This document shows, piece by piece, positions 16,524 to 23,873 of a stretch of DNA of 64,000 nucleotides. The stretch covers positions 62,001 through 126,000 of the forward strand of contig JBJOHO010000083.1 of the NCBI GenBank assembly GCA_046047615.1, given 5' to 3'. The translations under genes and the position numbers were made by a program. The DNA is from ZC4RG30 sp046047615 (GTDB lineage Bacteria; Pseudomonadota; Gammaproteobacteria; Steroidobacterales; Steroidobacteraceae). The notes under the pieces are model-generated. The model was not told the origin of the DNA. It did not search any database and saw only the letters and a program-made list of their open reading frames with translations. Within the stretch, counting starts at the first letter, position 1. Every line of letters begins with the position of its first letter.

Positions 16524-18599
16524 TCACCACAGGTCCCGCAACTTCGCCGCCGCGTCGACGCGGGGCAGGTTCCGCCGCGACAGGCCGACGTCCCCGGCGG
16601 CAGAGGGCGGCCGCCATGCCTGCACTTCAAGATGCTGCATCACCTCCTCCGTGAGGAAGCGGCTGCGTCCCCCGTAGACGTGGCCGTCGCCCCGTGGAGG
16701 CTGCTGGGTGACCGCGAAGCGCAAGGGCGCCACCAGATGCAGTGCATCCCGCGCACGGGTCATGGCGACGTAGAGCAGGCGACGTTCTTCATCGACCAGC
16801 GCTGGCTGGCCGGTGGCGAACTCCGACGGGAAGGTTCCGTCCACCACATTGAGCAGGAACACGGTGTCCCACTCCATGCCCTTGGCGGAATGGACCGTGG
16901 ACAACACCAGGTAATCCTCGTCCTTCAAGGGCGGACCGGCCAGATCGCTGGTTGCCCGCGGCGGGTCCAGTGTCAGCTCGCTGATGAAGCGCTCGCGCGA
17001 CCCGTAACCGTGTGACAGCAGCTCCAGCTGTTCCAGATCGGCTTCGCGGACCCCAACTTGGGCGTGCAGACGCGCCAGATGCGGGCGGTACCAGTGCCGC
17101 AACTGCGCCACCTGTCCCTCCCAGGGCGCCGTGGAGGGGGCCAGCCGCGCCAGCACATCCTGCAGCAGCGCGAAGTCGGCCGCGGCCGCCGGTGGGGGGA
17201 CAAAGGATGCCAGCGCCTCCCAGGCCCCACCGGCTGACTCCTGCAGCGTCACGCAACGCCGCGCATTGACGGGTCCCATCCCGGGCAGCAACTGCAGCAC
17301 CCGGAACGCCGCCAGCGCATTGCGCGGATTGTCGAGCCAGCGCAACAGGGCGAGCAGGTCCTTGACGTGCGCGGCCTCGAGGAACTTGAGTCCGCCGTAT
17401 TTCACGAACGGGATCCGCCGGCGGGTGAGCTCGACCTCGAGCAGGTCGCTGTGGCTGGCAGTGCGGAACAGCACCGCCTGCCGGCGCAGCGCCACGCCTG
17501 TCTCGCGCCGTGCCAACACCTGGGTGCACACGTACTCGGCCTGGGCCTGCAGGTCGTCGGTGCTCACCAGCCGCGGCCGTTCGCCGCCGGCACGCACGGC
17601 CTGCAGTTGCTTGCGGTGTTGCCGCGGCGCCTGGGCCATGAGCGCATTGGCCAGATCCAGCACAGGTTGGGTGGACCGGTAGTTCTGCTCCAGCGGGATC
17701 ACGCGGGCCGACGGCACGAAGTGCTCCGGGAATCCCAGGATGTTGTCGACACAGGCCGCGCGGAAGCCGTAGATCGACTGGGCGTCGTCACCGACCACCG
17801 TCAGGCCCTGCCCGTCCGGACGCAGCTGGAGCAGGATGTCGCCCTGCAGGCGGTTCGTGTCCTGGTATTCGTCCACCAGGATGTGGTCGAAATGCGCGCC
17901 CACGTCGCGCGCCAGCGCCGGCTCGTGCACCAGCATCTGCCAGTACAACAGGAGGTCGTCGTAATCCAGCAGTGCCAGTTGCTGTTTGCGCTCCACGTAG
18001 CGCCGGAACAGCGAAGCCAGCTCCGCCTGCCACTCCTGGCACCACGGGAACTGCCCAGCCAGCGTGGTGGCAAGGTCCTGGCCGGTGTTGACGCGCCAGG
18101 AGTAGATGCCGAGGCAGGTGTCCTTGCGTGGGAAGCGGCGGTCCAGGGAGGCCAGTCCCAGTTCCTCGCGCAGGCTGTCGAGCAGGTCCGCGGCGTCCCC
18201 GCGATCGATCACGGAGAACCCCGGCTCCAGACCCAGCTGTGGCGCATAGTGGCGCAGCAGGCGATTGGCCACGGCGTGGAAGGTGCCGGCCCATGACAGG
18301 CGGCGCGCAAGGTCATCGCGTCCGCCGCGCTGCGCCTCGAGCACGGCGCCCGCGCGGCGCCGCATCTCCTGGGCGGCACGCCGGCTGAAGGTCAGCAGCA
18401 GGATGCGTGCAGGATCGACGCCGTCGGCCACCAGCCGCGCCACGCGGTGGGCCAGCATCTGCGTCTTGCCGGTTCCCGCCCCGGCGATGACCAGCAGCGG
18501 CCCCGCCAGCACCCCGCCTCCCGGCAGCGGATCGCCATGCAGCACCGCAGACTGCTGGGCCGGATTCAGATGCGGGAGGTCCGCCGCCGCCATGCTCAT
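16524..18599 (-). CDS. UvrD/Rep-type ATP-dependent DNA helicase
   Basis: A 691-residue superfamily 1A helicase. Motifs run in order: Q-motif region LNPAQQSAV, Walker A AGAGTGKT (about residues 36-43), motif Ia LLTFSRRAAQEM, Walker B VDEYQDTN, motif III VVGDDAQSIYGFR, motif IV LEQNYRST, motif V TVHSAKGMEWDTVF and motif VI YVAMTRARDALHL. It is somewhat shorter than E. coli UvrD (720) and the C-terminus differs, so I do not assign uvrD or rep. Start MSM at 18599 (or 18593) follows a TATAGT box by exactly 6 nt; in-frame extension beyond it overlaps the NUDIX gene and is rejected. Confidence 0.93.
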   Translation of the reverse strand: MSMAAADLPHLNPAQQSAVLHGDPLPGGGVLAGPLLVIAGAGTGKTQMLAHRVARLVADGVDPARILLLTFSRRAAQEMRRRAGAVLEAQRGGRDDLARRLSWAGTFHAVANRLLRHYAPQLGLEPGFSVIDRGDAADLLDSLREELGLASLDRRFPRKDTCLGIYSWRVNTGQDLATTLAGQFPWCQEWQAELASLFRRYVERKQQLALLDYDDLLLYWQMLVHEPALARDVGAHFDHILVDEYQDTNRLQGDILLQLRPDGQGLTVVGDDAQSIYGFRAACVDNILGFPEHFVPSARVIPLEQNYRSTQPVLDLANALMAQAPRQHRKQLQAVRAGGERPRLVSTDDLQAQAEYVCTQVLARRETGVALRRQAVLFRTASHSDLLEVELTRRRIPFVKYGGLKFLEAAHVKDLLALLRWLDNPRNALAAFRVLQLLPGMGPVNARRCVTLQESAGGAWEALASFVPPPAAAADFALLQDVLARLAPSTAPWEGQVAQLRHWYRPHLARLHAQVGVREADLEQLELLSHGYGSRERFISELTLDPPRATSDLAGPPLKDEDYLVLSTVHSAKGMEWDTVFLLNVVDGTFPSEFATGQPALVDEERRLLYVAMTRARDALHLVAPLRFAVTQQPPRGDGHVYGGRSRFLTEEVMQHLEVQAWRPPSAAGDVGLSRRNLPRVDAAAKLRDLW

Positions 18600-18605
18600 G
18601 CAGGC

Positions 18606-18611
18606 ACTATA
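18606..18611 (-). promoter_or_regulatory. -10 element of the helicase gene, leaderless geometry
   Basis: TATAGT on the minus strand ends 6 nt before ATG 18599, placing +1 at the A of ATG. The same palindromic core reads TATAGC on the plus strand and could also serve the divergent NUDIX gene (ATG 18639). The -35 region is weak. Confidence 0.5.
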
Positions 18612-18638
18612 GCGGCCTGCGCCCGGACCGAGACAGCC

Positions 18639-19187
18639 ATGACCCAGATCGACACACGCTTCGCAGGACGCGTCATCACCGTCAATGTCGAGACCGTCCG
18701 TCTGCCCAATGACCGGGTGGCCGATCTGGAGATCGTGCGGCATCCCGGCGGTGCCACCGCCGTCGCGCTCGACGACCACTCACGCGTCTGCCTGCTGCGG
18801 CAGTTCCGCCATGCCGGCGAGGGTTGGCTGTGGGAACTGCCCGCCGGCAAGCTCGAGCCGGGCGAGCCCCCCTTTGCCACAGTGCGCCGCGAACTGGTCG
18901 AGGAAGCCGGCGTCTCGGCTCGCGAGTGGCACGACCTGGGCATCCTGCGGCCCTCGCCCGGCGTGCTGACGGAAGTGATCCACCTGTTCCTGGCCCGCGG
19001 CCTGCAGCCTGCAACCCTGGCGCATGAGGAACATGAGGTGATCGAAGTGCACTGGATCCCGTTGGAGGAAGCCTGTGAGCGGGCTGTCGCCGGGGACATC
19101 GTCGATGCAAAGACCGTGGCGGGACTGCTGCGCACCCAGGCCTGGTTGCGCTCCGGGCGGCTGCCACCTGTCCTCGCAGGACCGTGA
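18639..19187 (+). CDS. NUDIX hydrolase (ADP-ribose pyrophosphatase-like)
   Basis: 182 residues. The NUDIX box runs from GKLEPGE through RELVEEAGV (GX5EX7REUXEEXGU fully satisfied, about residues 71-93) and binds the metals for pyrophosphate cleavage. A Pro in LRPSPGVLTEVIHLFLA about 16 residues after the box is the feature linked to ADP-ribose/NudF-type specificity; the substrate is inferred. It diverges from the helicase gene. ATG 18639 begins the conserved domain; extension further upstream is inside the helicase start. Confidence 0.88.
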   Translation: MTQIDTRFAGRVITVNVETVRLPNDRVADLEIVRHPGGATAVALDDHSRVCLLRQFRHAGEGWLWELPAGKLEPGEPPFATVRRELVEEAGVSAREWHDLGILRPSPGVLTEVIHLFLARGLQPATLAHEEHEVIEVHWIPLEEACERAVAGDIVDAKTVAGLLRTQAWLRSGRLPPVLAGP

Positions 19188-19477
19188 TGCACTGCACGGA
19201 ACACGGCAAACCGCTGACCTACCCTGCGTCCATGGCAGGGTTCAACGACACTTCGGAAGACGACGGCCTCTCGCAGACGCAGAACGCACTGCGTACCTTG
19301 CGGCTGCTCGAAGGGCTCCCCCTGGACGGCAACCGGCCGCCGAAGGACCCCACCGTGTCGCTGCGTCGCCCTGACCCGGGCGCCATTGCGCGCTGGATCG
19401 CCGAGCAGGAGCGCCTCAACTCGCTGGAGCCGGAAGGCCAGCACCCCGCCCTGCGGGCCCTGATCGCCGAACGCTAG
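19187..19477 (+). CDS. Hypothetical protein, 96 residues
   Basis: A soluble, charged protein without signal or membrane helix. The middle reads SQTQNALRTLRLLEGLPLDG and the end RWIAEQERLNSLEPEG, both helix-forming. ATG 19187 shares one base with the NUDIX stop; GTG 19184 would overlap by 4 bp, and ATG 19232 is a later option. It is probably co-translated with the NUDIX gene. The stop TAG overlaps the stop of the convergent LptF/G gene in a CTAG. I recognise no family. Confidence 0.65.
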   Translation: MHCTEHGKPLTYPASMAGFNDTSEDDGLSQTQNALRTLRLLEGLPLDGNRPPKDPTVSLRRPDPGAIARWIAEQERLNSLEPEGQHPALRALIAER

Positions 19478-20601
19478 GCGTGTCGGCGGCGACGCAGGCG
19501 TCGCCAGAACGCCGGTCCGGACAGCACCGCCGCACCCAGCGCCACTGCGGCGATGTGCACCCACCACATCCCCAGCCAGTCGGGCACCCGTTCCTTTTCG
19601 ACCAGCGTGCGCGCGAACACCAGCAGGTTGGCGTAGACCGCGTACAGCAGCACGCCCAGCGCCACGCGCGCGTAGCGGCCTTGCCGCGGGCGCAGCCGCG
19701 CCAGTGGCACGGCGAGGGCACCCAGCAACAGGGGCAGCAGCACCGCCGAGTAGCGCCAATGCAGCTCGGCCCGGAAGCGCGGATCGGTGCTGGCCCGCAG
19801 CGCCGCCCACTCCTGCATCGCGGCGAGCTTGCGGGTCACCGTGCTGGTGGCCAGCGCCACCGGCAGCGTCTGTTGGCCAAACTGCACGCGACGCCATGCT
19901 CCGGATCCCGGCACGCCTTCGTAGCGGTGTCCGTCCTGGAGCACGACTGCCGCCAGGCTGCCGTCCTCGGCAAGCAGGTAGCGCGCCGTGCGGGCACGCA
20001 CGATCTCGAGCGGCCACGGGCCACGGGCCTCCGGCCCGGCATCGCCACGGATCTCGCGCTGGTAGAAAACGTCCTGCAGCGTGCCGTCGCCGCCCCAGTC
20101 GCGGAAGTAGAGGACTGCATCCGCACCGACCGGCCGGAACTGGCCGGGCACCAGCCCGCTGACGGCGGCAGAGCGCTGGCTGGCGACGCGGATCTCGTGG
20201 TTGCGGCGCGCGCCGTCGGGCGCCCCCAGGAAGGCCACCCAGGCGGCCAGCGCGGTGCAGGCCAGGATGACCGTGCCCGCCGCCAGATGGACCGTGGCCG
20301 GTGGCATGCCGCAGGCTTGGGCAGCGGCCATCTCGCTGTCGTGGTAGAGCCTCCCCAAGGCGACGAGGATCCCCAGCAGCAGGGCCACGGGAAGGATCAC
20401 GCCCAGGTTCTCGGTGACGGACAGGCGGAGCATCTCGAACAGGACGCCCTGCGCCAGTTGCCCCCCCGCAATGCGGCCCAGGATGAAGGCCAGCTGGTTG
20501 GTGACGAGCAGGACCAGCAGCACCAACAGGACCCCTGCGCAGGCCAGCGCGATCTCGCGCAGGATGTGGCGGTAGAGGATGCTGCCGAGGCGCGGGCTCA
20601 T
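19474..20601 (-). CDS. lptF: LptF/LptG-family permease (YjgP/YjgQ)
   Basis: 375 residues in the layout of lipopolysaccharide-export ABC permeases. An N-terminal YRHILREIALACAG segment leads into three helices (about 15-37, 60-80 and 105-125). A periplasmic beta-jellyroll of about 140 residues follows with DVFYQREIRGD and RARTARYLLAEDGS, then three C-terminal helices. Pump subunits LptF and LptG are normally encoded side by side; here there is only one, at the end of the ttcA run. The lptF choice over lptG is by overall resemblance. It overlaps the ATP-grasp gene by 4 bp. Confidence 0.82.
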   Translation of the reverse strand: MSPRLGSILYRHILREIALACAGVLLVLLVLLVTNQLAFILGRIAGGQLAQGVLFEMLRLSVTENLGVILPVALLLGILVALGRLYHDSEMAAAQACGMPPATVHLAAGTVILACTALAAWVAFLGAPDGARRNHEIRVASQRSAAVSGLVPGQFRPVGADAVLYFRDWGGDGTLQDVFYQREIRGDAGPEARGPWPLEIVRARTARYLLAEDGSLAAVVLQDGHRYEGVPGSGAWRRVQFGQQTLPVALATSTVTRKLAAMQEWAALRASTDPRFRAELHWRYSAVLLPLLLGALAVPLARLRPRQGRYARVALGVLLYAVYANLLVFARTLVEKERVPDWLGMWWVHIAAVALGAAVLSGPAFWRRLRRRRHA

Positions 20602-21632
20602 GCGTGCAGGATGCGCCAGGGCGCGGGGTATTTCAGCCCCAGTTCGAGGATGCGTTCCAGCAGGGCCCCATAGGCCAGCCCGCCCGCGGCGGCCGATCTG
20701 GCGTAGTCCTCGTGCGACGCCAGGCAGGGATTGGCATTGGCCTCCAGCACATGGACCTGGCCATCGGGCGCGAGCCGGAAATCGATCCGTGCATAACCGG
20801 ACAGGGACAGTGCGCGCCAGGCACTCCGCGCGTGGCGTTGCAACAGACGGGCAGTCTGTTCCGGCAGGTCCGCAGCGGCGGCACTGCCGATCCCATGGCG
20901 GGCCCGGTAGGCGAGATTCCACTTGGCTTGCCGGGTGGCCAGGTGACGTTGCCCGGGCAGGCGGCCGAAATCCATCTCCCAGATCGGCAGGGTCCGCGGC
21001 GCCTGCCCGTTGCCCAACAGGCCCACGTAGCACTCCCGCCCCGGGATGTAGTCTTCGACCAGCACATCGCAGCGTTGCATCTCGAACAGCATCTCGATGC
21101 GACGCCGCAAGGCAGGGAGGTCGTGGACCACCGACGCGTGGGCAATGCCCAGGGAGGCATCGTCGACGGCAGACTTCACGAACAGAGGGCGCCGCAGCGT
21201 CGCTGGCAGGCGCAGGGCGCGACCCTGCGGATGGACCGTCCAGGCGGGCGTGGGCACCCCTGCGGACGCCAGCAGGCGTTTGGCCAGAGGCTTGTCACGC
21301 GACAACAGCAAGCCGCGCGGGTTGCAGCCGGTGTAGGGCTGGCGCAGCATTTCGAGCAGGCCGACGACATGCTGGTCATTGCCGGCGACACCGTCGAATT
21401 CCTCGAGCAAGTTGAAGACGATGTCGGGGCGCCAGTCTTCGATGGCCTGCTGCAGGTCGCCGATGCGGTCCAGCAACGGCAGGTCGCGCACGCTGTGGCC
21501 CGCCCCGCGCAAGCCGCGGATGACGTCGTGTTCGGTGCGCCAGTCGTTCGCCTGCTGTGGCGTCACGCCTGCCAGATCTGCCGGCGGCTGCATCTGCGGA
21601 TGCAGCAGCACCAGGATCCGCCGGGACTTCAC
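20598..21632 (-). CDS. ATP-grasp ligase, D-alanine-D-alanine ligase-like
   Basis: A 344-residue ATP-grasp enzyme. The N-terminal domain reads RILVLLHPQM and DIVFNLLEEFDG, then SRDKPLAKRLLASAGVPTP begins the central domain. ATP/Mg elements include RPLFVKSAVDD, VLVEDYIPGRECYVG and the metal-binding LEANANPCLAS. The fold and order resemble Ddl, but the substrate region differs and the gene is outside the mur-fts cluster, so a peptide- or amino-acid-ligating role with another substrate is likely. Start GTG 21632 overlaps the phosphatase/ADP-ribosylglycohydrolase gene by 4 bp (GTGA), and its stop overlaps lptF by 4 bp. Confidence 0.82.
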   Translation of the reverse strand: MKSRRILVLLHPQMQPPADLAGVTPQQANDWRTEHDVIRGLRGAGHSVRDLPLLDRIGDLQQAIEDWRPDIVFNLLEEFDGVAGNDQHVVGLLEMLRQPYTGCNPRGLLLSRDKPLAKRLLASAGVPTPAWTVHPQGRALRLPATLRRPLFVKSAVDDASLGIAHASVVHDLPALRRRIEMLFEMQRCDVLVEDYIPGRECYVGLLGNGQAPRTLPIWEMDFGRLPGQRHLATRQAKWNLAYRARHGIGSAAAADLPEQTARLLQRHARSAWRALSLSGYARIDFRLAPDGQVHVLEANANPCLASHEDYARSAAAGGLAYGALLERILELGLKYPAPWRILHA

Positions 21633-23065
21633 CGTCCGGCCTGCAGGAACCCGTCGGCCAGCGCCCGCAACTCCGTGGCCTGGAGCAGCGTGCTGCGCCA
21701 CGTCGCCGGGATGGCCTGCTCACCCCGCAGCCCCCCCAGCAGCGCACCACACACCGCCGCCGTGACATCCGCGTCACCCCCGGCGTGCACGCACTGCAGG
21801 ACACCACTGGAGTAATCGCGGGCCTGCAGCGCACCGCGGACTGCGACGTCGAGGGCATGAAGGATGGTCCCCGCCGCGGGCCGGGTCGCCGTCTCTTCCA
21901 CCGCGCCGCCCCAAGCCTGCACCAATCCCTGCAGCTCGGTGCCAAGTTGCAGCTGGCGCCAGCGTGCCGCCGGGCCGAGCAGGGACTGCGGCTCGCGCAG
22001 CACAAGGGCGTCGAGCAGCAGGCAGGTGAGCAGGCGGCAGGCGTCGCGGACCACGACGCCTTGGTGCGACAGTCCGCAGACATCGTCACTGGCCCGCAAG
22101 GCCGCACGCGTGTCATCCGGATGACGCAGGGCGACAGCGACGCAGCGCGACAGCGGATCCGGGTCGAGTTGCCGGGGATCGGCACTGCCCGTCACGGCGC
22201 CACGTCGCCAGCCGACGCGGGCCAAGGCGCGGCCCAGTCCAGGCCGCAGGCCCACGGCAGTCCCCGTGGCCGAACCGACGCCTTCCCGCTGCCAGCGCTG
22301 CAGTTGCGCGAGGGTCTGGCGGCCATCGAATCCACCGGGCTGGAGCAGACCGCGGGCCACGCAGGCTGCCACGGCGGTATCGTCCGTCCAGGCACCCGGT
22401 GGCAGGTGGAACGGACCGCCGCCCACCATGCCCGTCGGCAAGGGCACATGGCCCGCGGGCCGGTCCTGCATCGGCACCGCGAGCGCATCGCCCACGGCGG
22501 CGCCCAGCCACATGCCCCGGAAGCGGTCACGCCGCCCCTGGAGCGCTGTCTCGGCGGGATCCTCCACCACCGGCTGCCAACGCAGCACATAGTCGGCCTG
22601 GCGGCTGGTCTCCGGCACGCGCGGCCAGGTGCGCGCGCGTTCGTTCATCTGCCAGAGCTGGTTCAGACGCTCCAGCGCCTGCGGTGGTGCATCGCCGCTG
22701 GCGATCAGGTGGCACGCCATGGCCATGCCGGTACGGCCGATCCCCGCGCGGCAATGCAGGTAGACGCCACGGTCCTCCGCCAGTTGCGCCGCCAGGTGCT
22801 GGACGACGCGCGTCATGGTCGCGTTGTCATCGGGCACGCCGTGGTCCACCAGCGGAAAGCGCTGGTAGCGGACGTCGTCCGGCAGCAGCAGGTGGTAGTC
22901 CGGACGCTCACCGGGTTCGGTCAGGTCGATGAAACAGTCGATCCCTGCCGCCTGCAGCCGGCCCAGACGCGAGAGGGTGGCAGCCTCGTCGCCCTGCCAC
23001 GGATGTTCCCCTGCCAGCAAGGCGCCGGGCCGGACCCAGTAGGTGTTGGAGACCGGCGGCCTCAT
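21629..23065 (-). CDS. Fusion of a Cys phosphatase (DSP/PTP) and an ADP-ribosylglycohydrolase
   Basis: 478 residues with two enzymes in one chain. Residues about 1-165 are a dual-specificity/tyrosine-phosphatase fold: the CX5R loop is HCRAGIGRTG (Cys105, Arg111) and the likely acid is Asp74 in VDHGVPDD. Residues about 180-478 are a DraG/ARH-type hydrolase with two metal clusters: GAAVGDALA, WTDDT (Asp228, Asp229) and GGDADV (Asp431, Asp433; usual form GGDTDT). Both active sites look intact. Natural targets are unknown. It overlaps ttcA and the ATP-grasp gene by 4 bp each. Confidence 0.88.
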   Translation of the reverse strand: MRPPVSNTYWVRPGALLAGEHPWQGDEAATLSRLGRLQAAGIDCFIDLTEPGERPDYHLLLPDDVRYQRFPLVDHGVPDDNATMTRVVQHLAAQLAEDRGVYLHCRAGIGRTGMAMACHLIASGDAPPQALERLNQLWQMNERARTWPRVPETSRQADYVLRWQPVVEDPAETALQGRRDRFRGMWLGAAVGDALAVPMQDRPAGHVPLPTGMVGGGPFHLPPGAWTDDTAVAACVARGLLQPGGFDGRQTLAQLQRWQREGVGSATGTAVGLRPGLGRALARVGWRRGAVTGSADPRQLDPDPLSRCVAVALRHPDDTRAALRASDDVCGLSHQGVVVRDACRLLTCLLLDALVLREPQSLLGPAARWRQLQLGTELQGLVQAWGGAVEETATRPAAGTILHALDVAVRGALQARDYSSGVLQCVHAGGDADVTAAVCGALLGGLRGEQAIPATWRSTLLQATELRALADGFLQAGR

Positions 23066-23859
23066 GGGAGCGACCGCAGCCCCGCGAAATCGAAAAGGGT
23101 GGTGTCGGCCAAGGTCGCCGGATCGACGTTGCGCAACGCCGAGAACAGCGTCTCGGTGCGGCCGGGAAATTCCTGCTCCCAGGCCTGCAGCATCTGTTTC
23201 ACGGCGCGGCGCTGCAGGTTCTCCTGCGATCCACACAGATTGCAGGGAATGATGGGAAAGCGGCGGCCCCTGGCGTAGCGCTGGATGTCGCGCTCCGCGA
23301 CATAGGCCAGCGGCCGGATGACGATCTGGCGGCGGTCTTCCGACAGCAGCTTCGGCGCCATCGCCTTCAGCCGCCCACCGAAGAACAGGTTGAGGAACAG
23401 CGTCTCGACGATGTCATCGCGATGGTGCCCCAGGGCGACCTTGGTGACGCCGTTTTCCGCAGCGTAGCGGTACAGGGCACCGCGACGCATGCGCGAGCAC
23501 AGGCTGCACATCGTGCGTCCCTCGGGCACCAGCCGCTTGACCACACTGTAGGTGTCCTGCTCGATGACATGGAACTCCACCCCCAGCGACGACAGGTATT
23601 CCGGGAGCACTTCCGGCGGGAACCCGGGCTGTTTCTGGTCCAGGTTCACGGCCACCAGCGAAAAAGGCACAGGCGCGCTGCGCTGCAGCGACAGCAGCAT
23701 GTCGAGCAGCGTGTAGGAGTCCTTGCCACCGGAGAGGCACACCATCACCTTGTCGCCGGCCTCGATCATCCGGTAGTCGGCGATCGCCTTGCCCACCAGT
23801 CCGCGCAACCGGGCGGCAAGCCGGCGCTGGGTGGCTGACGGGGTGTCGACGGACTGCAT
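23062..23859 (-). CDS. ttcA: tRNA 2-thiocytidine(32) synthetase TtcA
   Basis: A 265-residue PP-loop enzyme that thiolates cytidine 32 in certain tRNAs through an adenylated intermediate. The PP-loop SGGKDS is at residues 43-48. Two CXXC motifs, CSLC (118-121) and CNLC (206-209), supply the cysteines for the iron-sulfur cluster. GHHRDDIVETLFLNLFF is the other family signature. ATG 23859 follows a CACAAT box by 6 nt; in-frame extension upstream lies in the RND gene. It heads a chain of 4-bp overlaps with three genes not usually linked to it. Confidence 0.95.
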   Translation of the reverse strand: MQSVDTPSATQRRLAARLRGLVGKAIADYRMIEAGDKVMVCLSGGKDSYTLLDMLLSLQRSAPVPFSLVAVNLDQKQPGFPPEVLPEYLSSLGVEFHVIEQDTYSVVKRLVPEGRTMCSLCSRMRRGALYRYAAENGVTKVALGHHRDDIVETLFLNLFFGGRLKAMAPKLLSEDRRQIVIRPLAYVAERDIQRYARGRRFPIIPCNLCGSQENLQRRAVKQMLQAWEQEFPGRTETLFSALRNVDPATLADTTLFDFAGLRSLP

Positions 23860-23865
23860 CCGCCT

Positions 23866-23871
23866 ATTGTG
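23866..23871 (-). promoter_or_regulatory. Candidate -10 element for ttcA
   Basis: CACAAT on the minus strand ends 6 nt before ATG 23859, in the 14-bp gap after the RND pump gene. The AGGCGG in between can act as a ribosome site if transcription starts upstream. Only a partial match to the consensus. Confidence 0.3.
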
Positions 23872-23873
23872 CC

